A DNA stretch of 64,000 nt, taken from positions 310,001 through 374,000 of the forward strand of contig NZ_BSTL01000006.1 in assembly GCF_030269485.1 (NCBI RefSeq), read 5' to 3'. Shown piece after piece: positions 41,796-49,571 of the stretch. The stretch comes from Actinoplanes sp. NBRC 103695 (GTDB taxonomy: Bacteria; Actinomycetota; Actinomycetes; Mycobacteriales; Micromonosporaceae). The translations under genes were made by a program, and so were the position numbers. The notes beneath the pieces were generated by a model, which was not told the DNA's origin, did no database searches, and was given only the letters and a program-made list of their open reading frames with translations. Each line of letters opens with the position of its first letter. Position 1 is the first letter of the stretch.

Positions 41796-43397
41796 CTATG
41801 ACCGATGGGTGACGGTCCCCCCGACCACGGTCAGCGGGACCGGGGACTCGGCGAACTCGTCGGGGTCGGCGGCCAGCGGATCCAGGGCGAAGGCCGAGAG
41901 GTCGGCCGGCATCCCAGGGACGATGCGGCCGGCGCGGTCCCCCTCACCCGCCGACGCCGCCGCGGCCGTCGTGTAACCCTCAAGCGCCATCCGCGCGGTC
42001 AACGTCTGCGACGGGACGATCGGCTCGACGTCGTACGATCCGGCGGGGCGGCGCAGGCGGGCCGAGGCGATGATGCCGCGCGGGTCGTACGAGGCGATCG
42101 GCCAGTCGGAGCCCAGCGCGATGCGGGCCCCGCGGTCGTGCAGGTCGCGGACGCGGAACGCGCGGCCGGCCCGGGTCGCGCCCAGGCGCCTGGACCAGTT
42201 GTCGTCGCCGTCGGCGCGGGTGAAGTGGCTGCAGTGGTTGGGTTGCATGCTCGCGGTGACGTCCAGGGCGGCGAACCGGGCGAGCAGATCCGACGGCATC
42301 GTCTCCAGGTGTTCCATGCGGTGCGGGACCGCGGAGACGCGGGTGATGCCCTCGAAGGTGTCCAGCACGTACCGGATGCCGGCGTCGCCGATGGCGTGCG
42401 TGACGATCGGGACGCCCGCCGCGACCAGGTGGCGCACCGCCGCGCGGTACTCGTCCGGGTCGGGCCACAGGCAGGCCGTGGACTCGCCGTGCGCGTCGGG
42501 CTCGTCGAGCCAGGCGGTGCCGACGTCGATCACGCCGTCGATCATGAACTTGGCGCCGTCGACCCGCCAGCGCCGGCCGCCCGTGCGCTGCAGGTCGACG
42601 ACGGCGGCCAGGCCGTCGGCGTCGACGCCGGGGTTGACGAAGGGGGCGCAGCGCCAGCGGATCGGCAGGTCGCCCTCGTCCTCCAGGGCGGCGAACAGCT
42701 CCGCCGAGTCGTCCTCGAAATCCATGGCGTTGGCGCCGGTCAGGCCGGTCGCGGCCATCGCGCGGAGCAGATCCCGCAGACGGGTACGCCGATCCGAAGG
42801 CTCATCGGCCGGCATCACCTCGTCGAGCAGCGCGGTGGCCTCCATCTCCAGCAGATGCCCGGTGGGCCGGCCGTCCGCGTCGCAGACGATGCTCGCGCCG
42901 GACGCGAACTCGCGCGGCCCGACGATCCCGGCCAGTGCCAGGACACGCGGGCTGGCGATGGCCGAATGCGCGTCGAACACCTGGATGACGGCGAGCACGT
43001 CGGGGCCGAGCACCTCGACGATCGGGGCGTTGGTCACCGGCACGTCGCCGAACGCGTTCGTGTCCAGGCCCCACCCCTCCACCCAGCCGTCCCGCGGAAC
43101 GGTCCGCGCCAGGGCGGCCCTGAGGTCGTCGAGGGTGCGTACGCCGGTGAGGTCGGCGCCGCGGGTCATGCCGATGCCCATCACCGGGTGGAAGTGGCCG
43201 TCGACCAGGCCGGGCATGATCGCGGCGGAGCCCAGGTCGAGCACCTCGGTGTGCGGGCCGCGCCACTCCCGGGCGTCGGAGCGGTCCCCGGTCGCGGCGA
43301 TCAGCCCGCCCGCGATCGCCACGGCGGTCGGCGCGCGACCGTCCCTACCCAGGGTGTGAACGATGTCGGCCAGCAGGATCAGGTCGGCGGCGGGCAT
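41796..43397 (-). CDS. YtcJ-type amidohydrolase (amidohydrolase 3 family)
   Basis: 533 residues. Metal motif DGHFHPVMG near residue 75, later IVTHAIGDAGIRYVLDTF and ASMQPNHCSHF, ending with the LGSDWPIASYDPRG segment, all typical of YtcJ/NfdA-like hydrolases (N-substituted formamide deformylase relatives). The substrate is not predictable. Start at 43397 (MPAADLILLAD). A fold-back element begins 10 bp upstream of the ATG, so any promoter must lie inside or beyond that element. Confidence 0.85.
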   Translation of the reverse strand: MPAADLILLADIVHTLGRDGRAPTAVAIAGGLIAATGDRSDAREWRGPHTEVLDLGSAAIMPGLVDGHFHPVMGIGMTRGADLTGVRTLDDLRAALARTVPRDGWVEGWGLDTNAFGDVPVTNAPIVEVLGPDVLAVIQVFDAHSAIASPRVLALAGIVGPREFASGASIVCDADGRPTGHLLEMEATALLDEVMPADEPSDRRTRLRDLLRAMAATGLTGANAMDFEDDSAELFAALEDEGDLPIRWRCAPFVNPGVDADGLAAVVDLQRTGGRRWRVDGAKFMIDGVIDVGTAWLDEPDAHGESTACLWPDPDEYRAAVRHLVAAGVPIVTHAIGDAGIRYVLDTFEGITRVSAVPHRMEHLETMPSDLLARFAALDVTASMQPNHCSHFTRADGDDNWSRRLGATRAGRAFRVRDLHDRGARIALGSDWPIASYDPRGIIASARLRRPAGSYDVEPIVPSQTLTARMALEGYTTAAAASAGEGDRAGRIVPGMPADLSAFALDPLAADPDEFAESPVPLTVVGGTVTHRS

Positions 43398-43406
43398 GCC
43401 ACTCAA

Positions 43407-43577
43407 CCTAAGTCCTGTCTCGTGGATCACCCAAGTGCGAGGCGGGGTCCAGAGGGTGGCTGACAACGACCGAAAACCGCCCGAATACCGGTGTTGTATT
43501 TGGGTGGTTTTCGGGCGCTGTCAGGCGCGCTCTGGGCCCCTCCGCAGCCCTGGGTGATCCACGAGACAGGACTTAGG
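43407..43577. mobile_element. 171-bp fold-back (MITE-like) element
   Basis: Two 82-bp arms (43407-43488 and 43496-43577) are inverted copies matching at 68 of 82 positions by my hand alignment, with the outermost 27 bp identical; the loop is 7 bp. Ends read CCTAAGTCCTGTCTCG and its complement. A TA dinucleotide flanks AGTCCTG on both sides, compatible with a TA target duplication. No transposase ORF fits, so it would be non-autonomous. Confidence 0.82.
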
Positions 43578-43590
43578 CCACCGGCCGCCC

Positions 43591-44238
43591 TCATCCGGTG
43601 ATCTTCTCCGCGGCAGCCCGCACCGCCTGACCGATCCGCGCCTCGCCGAACTCCGACTCGACGTACACCACCGCCAGCGCCGCGTCCCGCATCGGCGCCG
43701 CGACCGACCGCAGCCCGGGGACGACCTCGCCGAGCGACGCCGCGTACCCGATCCGCCGGGCCTCGGTGAGCTCGGAACGGTCGCCTGCCCGCGGCGGGTC
43801 GTTCATGAGCAGCGCCAGGCCGGGCGCGCCCCGATCCACGGGGTGCCGGATGCCCGGCCGGTAGGCCACGTGCGCCTGCGTGTCCTGCGGTTCGACGCTG
43901 GTCACCGTCACCGCCTCGGCGCCGGCCCGGACCACCAGGAAGGCGGTCATCCCGAGCTCGGCGGCCAGCGCGGCCAGGTGCGGGGTCGCGGCCGAGACCA
44001 GATCGGTGCGTACGCCGCGGGCCAGCGCCGCCAGCCCGAGGCCGAGACCGTACCGCCCGGCCGCGTCCCGCTCGACCAGGCGGTGGTCCTCGAGGGTGCG
44101 CAGCAGCCGGTAGGTGATCGACCGGTGCATGCCCAGCGCCTGACCGATCGCCGTGGCGGTCCGCAGATCCCCCGCCGCCAGGTGTTCCAGGATGCGGATG
44201 CCGCGGTCCAGCGTCTGGGACTGTGGCGCGTCCGTCAT
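43591..44238 (-). CDS. IclR-family regulator of homogentisate genes
   Basis: About 215 residues, slightly short for IclR. Helix-turn-helix (LDRGIRILEHLAAGDLRTAT, AIGQALGMHRSITYRLLRTL) and an effector domain (GMTAFLVVRAGAEAVTV, YRPGIRHPVDRGAPGLALL) that lacks some of the usual C-terminal length. Start at 44238 (MTDAPQSQTL). It follows fahA by 46 bp and probably controls hmgA-fahA in response to an aromatic intermediate. Confidence 0.85.
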   Translation of the reverse strand: MTDAPQSQTLDRGIRILEHLAAGDLRTATAIGQALGMHRSITYRLLRTLEDHRLVERDAAGRYGLGLGLAALARGVRTDLVSAATPHLAALAAELGMTAFLVVRAGAEAVTVTSVEPQDTQAHVAYRPGIRHPVDRGAPGLALLMNDPPRAGDRSELTEARRIGYAASLGEVVPGLRSVAAPMRDAALAVVYVESEFGEARIGQAVRAAAEKITG

Positions 44239-44284
44239 CTTCTCGCCCGGCCGGGAAGGCGATCGTGACAACCGCTTCGCCCGG

Positions 44285-45493
44285 TCACGACGCGGGCTCG
44301 ACCCGGCCGGTCACCTCGCCGAAGCTGATCCGCTCGCCGTCCGGGCCGGGCGCCGACGCGGTGATCGTGACGACGTCGCCGTCCTCCAGGAACGTGCGGG
44401 TGCTGCCGTCGGCCAGCTTGATCGGCTCGGCGCCGTTCCAGGACAACTCGATCAGGGAACCGCGCTGGTCACGGTCCGGGCCGCTGACCGTGCCCGAGGC
44501 GAACAGGTCACCCGTACGCAAGGAAGCGCCGTTGACCGTCATATGCGCCAACTGCTGCGCGGCGGTCCAGTAGAGCAGCCCGGCCGGCGGCGACGAGAGC
44601 AGTTCGCCGTTGAGGCGCACCTCGAGCGTGAGGTCCAGCCCCCAGCGCTCGCCCTCGTCACCCAGGTAGGGCAGCACCGGCGTGTCTCGCGGCGGCGGCG
44701 CGATCCGGGCGTGCTCCAGCGCCGCCAGCGGCACCACCCACGGCGAGACGGACGTGAGGAACGACTTGCCCAGGAACGGGCCGAGCGGCACGTACTCCCA
44801 CGCCTGAATGTCCCGCGCCGACCAGTCGTTGACCAGGCACACCCCGAACACGTGCTCGGCGAAGCCCGCCACCGGCACCGGCTCGCCCAGCGCCGACGGC
44901 ACCCCCACCACGAAACCGACCTCGGCCTCGATGTCCAGCCGCCGCGAAGGCCCGAACGCCGCGTCCTTCTGCTGGCCGAGCGGCCGGCGCACCGGCGTAC
45001 CCGACACCCGCACCGTCCCCGACCGGCCGTGGTAGCCGATCGGCAGATGCTTCCAGTTGGGGGTGAGCGCGGGCTGGCCCGGCCGGAACATCCGGCCCAG
45101 GTTCTCGGCGTGGTGCTGCGAGCTGTAGAAGTCGACGTAGTCCCCCACCTCGACCGGCAGGTGCATCGTGACGGCGTCTCGAGGGCGCAGATGCGGCTCG
45201 ACGGCGGCCCGATGCGCCGGATCGACAAGCCACCCGGTAAGCCGCCGACGGAGCTCGGCCCACGCCTCCGGACCGCGCGCGAGGAAGGCATTGAGGCTGC
45301 CCGTGGCGTGCACCTGATCGCCGGTCAGGCCGGCCAGGTCGATGACGTGATCGCCGATGGCGACGCCGGTCCGCCGGCCCCTTTGCTCTGAGCACATATA
45401 CGCATCACCTGGCCGGTCGGGCGAGAAGACACCGAGCGGCAGATTGGCCAGGCCGAAACCGGTGCCGGCCGGCAGATCGATCCAGCTGCTCAT
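44285..45493 (-). CDS. fahA: Fumarylacetoacetase
   Basis: 402 residues. Hydrolyses fumarylacetoacetate to fumarate and acetoacetate, the last step of tyrosine/homogentisate breakdown. The SH3-like N-terminal domain (FGLANLPLGVFS) is followed by the catalytic FAH domain with VGDYVDFYSSQHHAENLGRM, the His nucleophile-activating region, and metal ligands in DIEAEVGFVVG and CLVNDWSARDIQ. The ATG overlaps the hmgA stop (ATGA). Confidence 0.95.
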   Translation of the reverse strand: MSSWIDLPAGTGFGLANLPLGVFSPDRPGDAYMCSEQRGRRTGVAIGDHVIDLAGLTGDQVHATGSLNAFLARGPEAWAELRRRLTGWLVDPAHRAAVEPHLRPRDAVTMHLPVEVGDYVDFYSSQHHAENLGRMFRPGQPALTPNWKHLPIGYHGRSGTVRVSGTPVRRPLGQQKDAAFGPSRRLDIEAEVGFVVGVPSALGEPVPVAGFAEHVFGVCLVNDWSARDIQAWEYVPLGPFLGKSFLTSVSPWVVPLAALEHARIAPPPRDTPVLPYLGDEGERWGLDLTLEVRLNGELLSSPPAGLLYWTAAQQLAHMTVNGASLRTGDLFASGTVSGPDRDQRGSLIELSWNGAEPIKLADGSTRTFLEDGDVVTITASAPGPDGERISFGEVTGRVEPAS

Positions 45494-46680
45494 GCGGCAG
45501 GCCCCCGCCCCGACCAGGACCACGCGTACTTGCCGTCATCCACCGCCGCGCCACCCTCACCGAGGCCGAGCGGGCGGAACGTGTCCACCATGACCGCCGT
45601 CTCGTCGAAGAACTCGGCGCCCAGCGATCCCTCCACCGCACCCGGCTGCGGCCCGTGCGAATGTCCGCCCGGATGCAACGAGATCGACCCCTGGCCGATG
45701 CCGGAGCCCTTGCGAGCCTCGTAGTCGCCGTCCACGTAGAACATCACCTCGTCCGAGTCGACATTCGAGTGGTAGTACGGAACCGGGATCGCGAGCGGGT
45801 GGTAGTCCACCTTGCGCGGCAGGAAGTTGCAGATCACGAAGTTGGCGCCCTCGAAGACCTGATGCACCGGCGGCGGCTGATGCACCCGGCCGGTGATCGG
45901 CTCGAAGTCGGCCAGGTTGAACACGTACGGGTACAGGCAGCCGTCCCAGCCGACCACGTCGAACGGATGCTCCGGCACCACATGGATCGTGCCGGCCAGC
46001 CCGCCCGGCCCGTCGCCGCGATGCTTGACATAGATCTCCACGTCGGTCCCCTCGGCCAGCAGCGGCTCGGCCGGGGTGCGCAGATCCCGCTCGCAGTACG
46101 GCGAATGCTCCAAGAACTGGCCGTAGCGGGAGAGATAGCGTTTCGGCGGCGCGATGTGCGAATTGGCCTCGATCGCGTACGTACGCAGCGGCTCCTCGCC
46201 GGTCGGCAGCCACCGGTGCGTGGTGTTGCGGGGAATGATCAGGTAGTCGTTCTTCCGCACCTCCAGCGCCCCGAACACGGTCTCGACCGTCGCCGCGCCA
46301 CGCTCGACGAACACACACTCGTCCCCGGTCGCGTTCCGGTAGTAGGGCGAGGCGCCGCGCGAGACCGCGTAGGAAATCCGAACGTCGGCGTTGCCCAGCA
46401 CCAGCCGGCGCCCGGTCACGGCGTCCTTGGCCTCGGGCAGATCATGCAGCTTGAGATGCCGCGGGATCAGCGGCTGATTGGGCGCCAGCGCCTGATCGCC
46501 CAGCGTCCAGGGCCGCGCGTCGACCAGCGACGACGGGATGCCGCGGTGATAGAGCAGCGAGGAGTCGGACGAGAACCCCTCCTCACCGACCAGCTCCTCG
46601 GAGTAGAGCCCGCCGTCCGGGCGGCGGTGCTGGGTGTGCCGCTTGGGCGGGATGCTGCCCACCTGCCGGTAGTACGCCAT
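45490..46680 (-). CDS. hmgA: Homogentisate 1,2-dioxygenase
   Basis: 396 residues. Opens homogentisate to maleylacetoacetate with Fe(II) and O2. Start at 46680 (MAYYRQVGSIPPKRHTQHR) matches the family N-terminus; an upstream ATG at 46716 adds foreign residues. Iron-binding cupin region includes PVPYYHSNVDSDEVMFYVDG and SLHPGGHSHGPQPG. Together with fahA it covers ring cleavage and final hydrolysis; a maleylacetoacetate isomerase is not seen here. Confidence 0.95.
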   Translation of the reverse strand: MAYYRQVGSIPPKRHTQHRRPDGGLYSEELVGEEGFSSDSSLLYHRGIPSSLVDARPWTLGDQALAPNQPLIPRHLKLHDLPEAKDAVTGRRLVLGNADVRISYAVSRGASPYYRNATGDECVFVERGAATVETVFGALEVRKNDYLIIPRNTTHRWLPTGEEPLRTYAIEANSHIAPPKRYLSRYGQFLEHSPYCERDLRTPAEPLLAEGTDVEIYVKHRGDGPGGLAGTIHVVPEHPFDVVGWDGCLYPYVFNLADFEPITGRVHQPPPVHQVFEGANFVICNFLPRKVDYHPLAIPVPYYHSNVDSDEVMFYVDGDYEARKGSGIGQGSISLHPGGHSHGPQPGAVEGSLGAEFFDETAVMVDTFRPLGLGEGGAAVDDGKYAWSWSGRGPAA

Positions 46681-46810
46681 CCGATAATCGAACACCACGT
46701 GCGGATATCGGTCCACCCCTTGACCCCACCCACCACCCTTGCGTCGCTCCCGCGCCCGTCCCCGCGCGCCAATGCCCTGTCATCCCCCTAGCGCGTCACC
46801 CGTGTCGGTG

Positions 46811-47161
46811 TCAGGAGTGGCGGTCGTGGTTGTGGCGGTTCTCGGTGACCGTGTCCAGGTGGCGGGCCGACCAGTCCAGCAGACCGTCGAAGATCGGCTC
46901 GAGGGAACGCCCGAGGTCGGTCACCGAGTACTCGACCCGGGGCGGCGACTCGGCGAACGACGTGCGGACCACGAAGCCATCCGCCTCCAGCTCCTTGAGT
47001 CGAAGGGTGAGCATGCTCGGCGCGATGCGCGGCAACTCCCGTGCGATCTCACCGAAGCGCAGCCGGCCCCTGGTCAGCAGCACCCACAGCACCTGAGCCT
47101 TCCACCGCGGGAAGACGACCTCCACTGCAGGCGCTAGCGGAGCCTGGGCCTCGATCTTCAC
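46811..47161 (-). CDS. HxlR-family transcriptional regulator
   Basis: About 116 residues from a GTG at 47161. The winged helix has the HxlR pattern: WKAQVLWVLLTRGRLRFGEI, ARELPRIAPSMLTLRLKELE, then VEYSVTDLGRSL. An ATG at 47260 gives 33 more residues, but they do not resemble the family and would translate a 12-bp palindrome that looks like an operator, so I prefer the shorter form. The usual N-terminal redox Cys is absent in the short form. Divergent from the repeat-rich TetR gene. Confidence 0.75.
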   Translation of the reverse strand: MKIEAQAPLAPAVEVVFPRWKAQVLWVLLTRGRLRFGEIARELPRIAPSMLTLRLKELEADGFVVRTSFAESPPRVEYSVTDLGRSLEPIFDGLLDWSARHLDTVTENRHNHDRHS

Positions 47162-47226
47162 ACCAGGGATCAACGGAGCCCGCCGCCGTGGCTTCAAGTG
47201 ACCCGCGAGGCAACCGCTTGATCGTC

Positions 47227-47238
47227 CTAGGAACCTAG
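47227..47238. promoter_or_regulatory. 12-bp palindrome upstream of hxlR
   Basis: CTAGG-AA-CCTAG is perfect. It lies 66 bp before the favoured HxlR start in AT-richer DNA and is a candidate operator for autoregulation. Confidence 0.45.
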
Positions 47239-47261
47239 AGTTCTCGACTACTTCGACCACT

Positions 47262-47297
47262 CAGATGTTGATGCCATCTGGATGTTGGCTGTATCTT
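47262..47297 (+). promoter_or_regulatory. Promoter and palindromic operator of the repeat-rich TetR gene
   Basis: CAGATG-N7-CATCTG (47262-47280) is a perfect 19-bp inverted repeat. It overlaps TTGATG (47268-47273), which pairs with TATCTT (47292-47297) over an 18-bp spacer as a plausible promoter. Binding of the TetR-like protein would block its own transcription. Confidence 0.6.
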
Positions 47298-47352
47298 GAT
47301 CGGGGTCATCTGGCGAGCGATGCCTAGGAGTAAGCAGAGCAAAGGGGCCCGA

Positions 47353-48954
47353 ATGGTGAGGTTGAGTCGGGCTCAGCAGCAGGAGCTGACTCGCGCGGCG
47401 GTGCTCGGGGCGGCCCGCGCGGAGTTCGCGGTTCATGGATTTCTGGGTGCCAACGTCGACCGGATCGCGGCGCGTGCCGAGCTCACGCGCGGGGCGGTCT
47501 ATGCGAACTTCCCCACCAAGCGGGCCCTCTACCTGGCCGTGCTCCTCGACCTCGAGAACGAGGAGGAGACCGCCCCGATGGAGAGCGGGCTCGATCTCGC
47601 GGATGCGGTGGAGGCCTTCGCCCGGGTCTGGCTCGAGCGGCTCCCCCTCGTCTCGGATGCTCCGGCCGACGCGAGACTCCGCCTCCGCTCGCTCTCCGGT
47701 GTCTTCAGCACGGCGCAGCCACCCACGCCGGCCTCCGTCGCCGACGACCACGGCCGGGTCCAAGCCCGCCCGCCGACACCGCTCCCCGCAACCGCCGGTG
47801 GCAGTGCGTCGCTCGACCACGGCCCGGCGGCCGGCGGTGACCCTGCCGTTGGTCGCGGCCCGGCGGACAGCCGCGGCCCAGCGGACAGCCGCGGCCCAGC
47901 GGACAGCCGCGGCCCGGCGGACAGCCGCGGCTTGGCGGCTGACGACAGCACGGTGGCCGATGGCGGCGCGAGCTCCGGCGATAAGGGCGCGCCGATGGCG
48001 TCCGACGGCCGCCATGCGGCGGCAGGCGCGGCAGTGGTGGTGAGTGATCGGCTGGATGCTGCGGCGGTGGAGCGGGCGGCGCTGGCGGGAGTCGCGCGGC
48101 TGGAAAGGCTGATGCTGGCGCTGGCGTTGGAGAGCCGGACGCCAGGGCATCGGCTGGTTCGGCTTGCTGGGGTGGTGCGGACGCTTCTTGACGGCGTTTG
48201 CCATCTTGCTGAGGTTGCGCCCGGTGTGGGTGATCCGTTCGATGTGGTGCGGGCTTGCCGGCATCTGGCTTCGCTCGATCTCGGCGATGTGTGGGATCCA
48301 CCGCATCTGCCGTTCGTGGCGCCGGCCGAGCAGGGTACGCACATCGGCAATCCGGGCGGGCGGGACGCGCGCGTTGGGAATCCGGGCGGGCGGGACGCGC
48401 ATGTGTGGGATCCGCCTGGGGGCCTTGTGGACCTGGTCGGGGGTGGGACCGTCGATCTGGGGCGGGAGGACGGGCTCATCGTGGTGCTGGGCACGGGACG
48501 GCTCGGGGCGGCGGAGGAGGCCGTTCGGTCGGGGGAACCGGTCACGCTGGCCGTGGTTACCAGGCGGCCTGCCGAGCTTGGGCGGCTGGTTCGGCTTCGG
48601 GTGACGGACTTGGCCCACTGTCTGCGCCGGGTCGTGCCGGGTGAGAGCTGGGCGCCGTCCCCGGACATGCCGGGCGACAGCCGGACGTCGTCCCCGGTCA
48701 TGCCGGGTGAGAGCTGGGCGCCGTCCCCGGTCATGCCGGGCGACAGCCGGGCGCCGTCCCCAGTCGTGCCGGGCGAGAGCCGGGCGCCGTTCCGGATTGT
48801 TGTGGACGGCGCCGACGCCATCGCGGAGGAGCTCGGGTTTGTGGTGGATGACCAGACCGAGGCCGCGGTACGGGTCAGAGGGCGGCACATCGTGGCACGG
48901 GCCAAGGGACGCGGCGCTGCTCTCGCCATCGCGGACGCGAGAGATGACGGGTGA
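47353..48954 (+). CDS. TetR-like regulator expanded by three tandem-repeat blocks
   Basis: 533 residues, more than twice the normal TetR length. The N-terminal helix-turn-helix is intact (TRAAVLGAARAEFAVHGFLG, VDRIAARAELTRGAVYANFP). The ligand part is interrupted by low-complexity inserts: RGPADS x4 (168-191), GNPGGRDARV x2 and an 11-residue PGESWAPSP-type unit x5 (428-482). Segments between inserts (LERLMLALALESRTPGHRLV, VVTRRPAELGRLVRLRVTDL) still look like folded helices, and no stop occurs. Codon use with many GGG and CGG differs from neighbouring operons. GTGA overlap couples it to the next gene. Confidence 0.75.
   Translation: MVRLSRAQQQELTRAAVLGAARAEFAVHGFLGANVDRIAARAELTRGAVYANFPTKRALYLAVLLDLENEEETAPMESGLDLADAVEAFARVWLERLPLVSDAPADARLRLRSLSGVFSTAQPPTPASVADDHGRVQARPPTPLPATAGGSASLDHGPAAGGDPAVGRGPADSRGPADSRGPADSRGPADSRGLAADDSTVADGGASSGDKGAPMASDGRHAAAGAAVVVSDRLDAAAVERAALAGVARLERLMLALALESRTPGHRLVRLAGVVRTLLDGVCHLAEVAPGVGDPFDVVRACRHLASLDLGDVWDPPHLPFVAPAEQGTHIGNPGGRDARVGNPGGRDAHVWDPPGGLVDLVGGGTVDLGREDGLIVVLGTGRLGAAEEAVRSGEPVTLAVVTRRPAELGRLVRLRVTDLAHCLRRVVPGESWAPSPDMPGDSRTSSPVMPGESWAPSPVMPGDSRAPSPVVPGESRAPFRIVVDGADAIAEELGFVVDDQTEAAVRVRGRHIVARAKGRGAALAIADARDDG
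47854..47925 (+). repeat. 18-bp tandem repeat, four copies
   Basis: Units of the form CGCGGCCCGGCGGACAGC, differing at one position, encode RGPADS four times within the TetR-like protein. Confidence 0.88.
48346..48405 (+). repeat. 30-bp tandem repeat, two copies
   Basis: Two adjacent units encode GNPGGRDARV and GNPGGRDAHV; a degenerate third (WDPPGG) follows and the sequence DVWDPP also occurs just upstream. Confidence 0.8.
48634..48798 (+). repeat. 33-bp tandem repeat, five copies
   Basis: Five 33-bp units encode PGESWAPSPDM-like peptides. Units 1 and 3 carry GESW, units 2 and 4 carry GDSR, an alternating pattern suggesting duplication of a 66-bp pair; the fifth is partly degenerate. Confidence 0.88.
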
Positions 48955-49571
48955 AGGGGGCGGCGGTGGACGACGGTGATGGGCTTGTGCTGCATACGTT
49001 GCGGTGTATGGGGTTCAGCTCGGCGGGCCGGGTGGCCGACGCCGCGGGGATCAGCGCTGACGACGCTGAGGACGGGCTGATCGCGTTGGCTCAGGCGGGG
49101 CTTGTCACGCATGAGCGGGGCGCCTTCGGTGGGTGGGGCGTCACCGACGCGGGCAAGCTGGTGGATGCCGAACGAGTCGCCGGTGAGCTGGACGCGGAGG
49201 GGGCGCGGGGCGTGCTCACGGAGGCGTACCGGAGATTTGTGGGGTTGAACTCGGAGTTCTTGGATCTCTGCAGTGCCTGGCAGATGAGGGCGGGGGGCGG
49301 CGGGCCGGTGATCAATGATCACGAGGACGCCGGCTACGACGGGGTCGTGCTGGAGAGGCTGGGTGATTTTGACGGGCGGGCCGTGGTGGTGCTCGGGGAG
49401 ATCTCGGGGGCGGTTGCGCGGTTCGGGCGGTACCGGGAACGGCTCGGGGTTGCGCTGGGGCGGGTGCGGGGCGGGGAGATCGGGTACGTCGCGGACGAGC
49501 TCGAGTCCTATCACCACGTGTGGTTCCAGCTGCATGAGGATCTGCTGGTGACGCTGGGGATCCCGCGGTGA
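48951..49571 (+). CDS. Winged-helix protein paired with a PPDK relative
   Basis: 206 residues. The N-terminus looks like a winged helix (LVLHTLRCMGFSSAGRVADA, EDGLIALAQAGLVTHERGAF, WGVTDAGKLVDAE); the rest is helical (AYRRFVGLNSEFLDLCSAWQ, ESYHHVWFQLHEDLLVTLGI). Starts GTG at 48951 over the previous stop; its own end overlaps the PPDK-like gene by four bases. I do not know the family. It could be a regulator or an adaptor for the kinase-like enzyme. Confidence 0.72.
   Translation: MKGAAVDDGDGLVLHTLRCMGFSSAGRVADAAGISADDAEDGLIALAQAGLVTHERGAFGGWGVTDAGKLVDAERVAGELDAEGARGVLTEAYRRFVGLNSEFLDLCSAWQMRAGGGGPVINDHEDAGYDGVVLERLGDFDGRAVVVLGEISGAVARFGRYRERLGVALGRVRGGEIGYVADELESYHHVWFQLHEDLLVTLGIPR

Noticed and set aside
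47854..48798. CRISPR-like repeat arrays
   Set aside because: Repeats are direct, spacerless, in frame and coding; no cas genes nearby.
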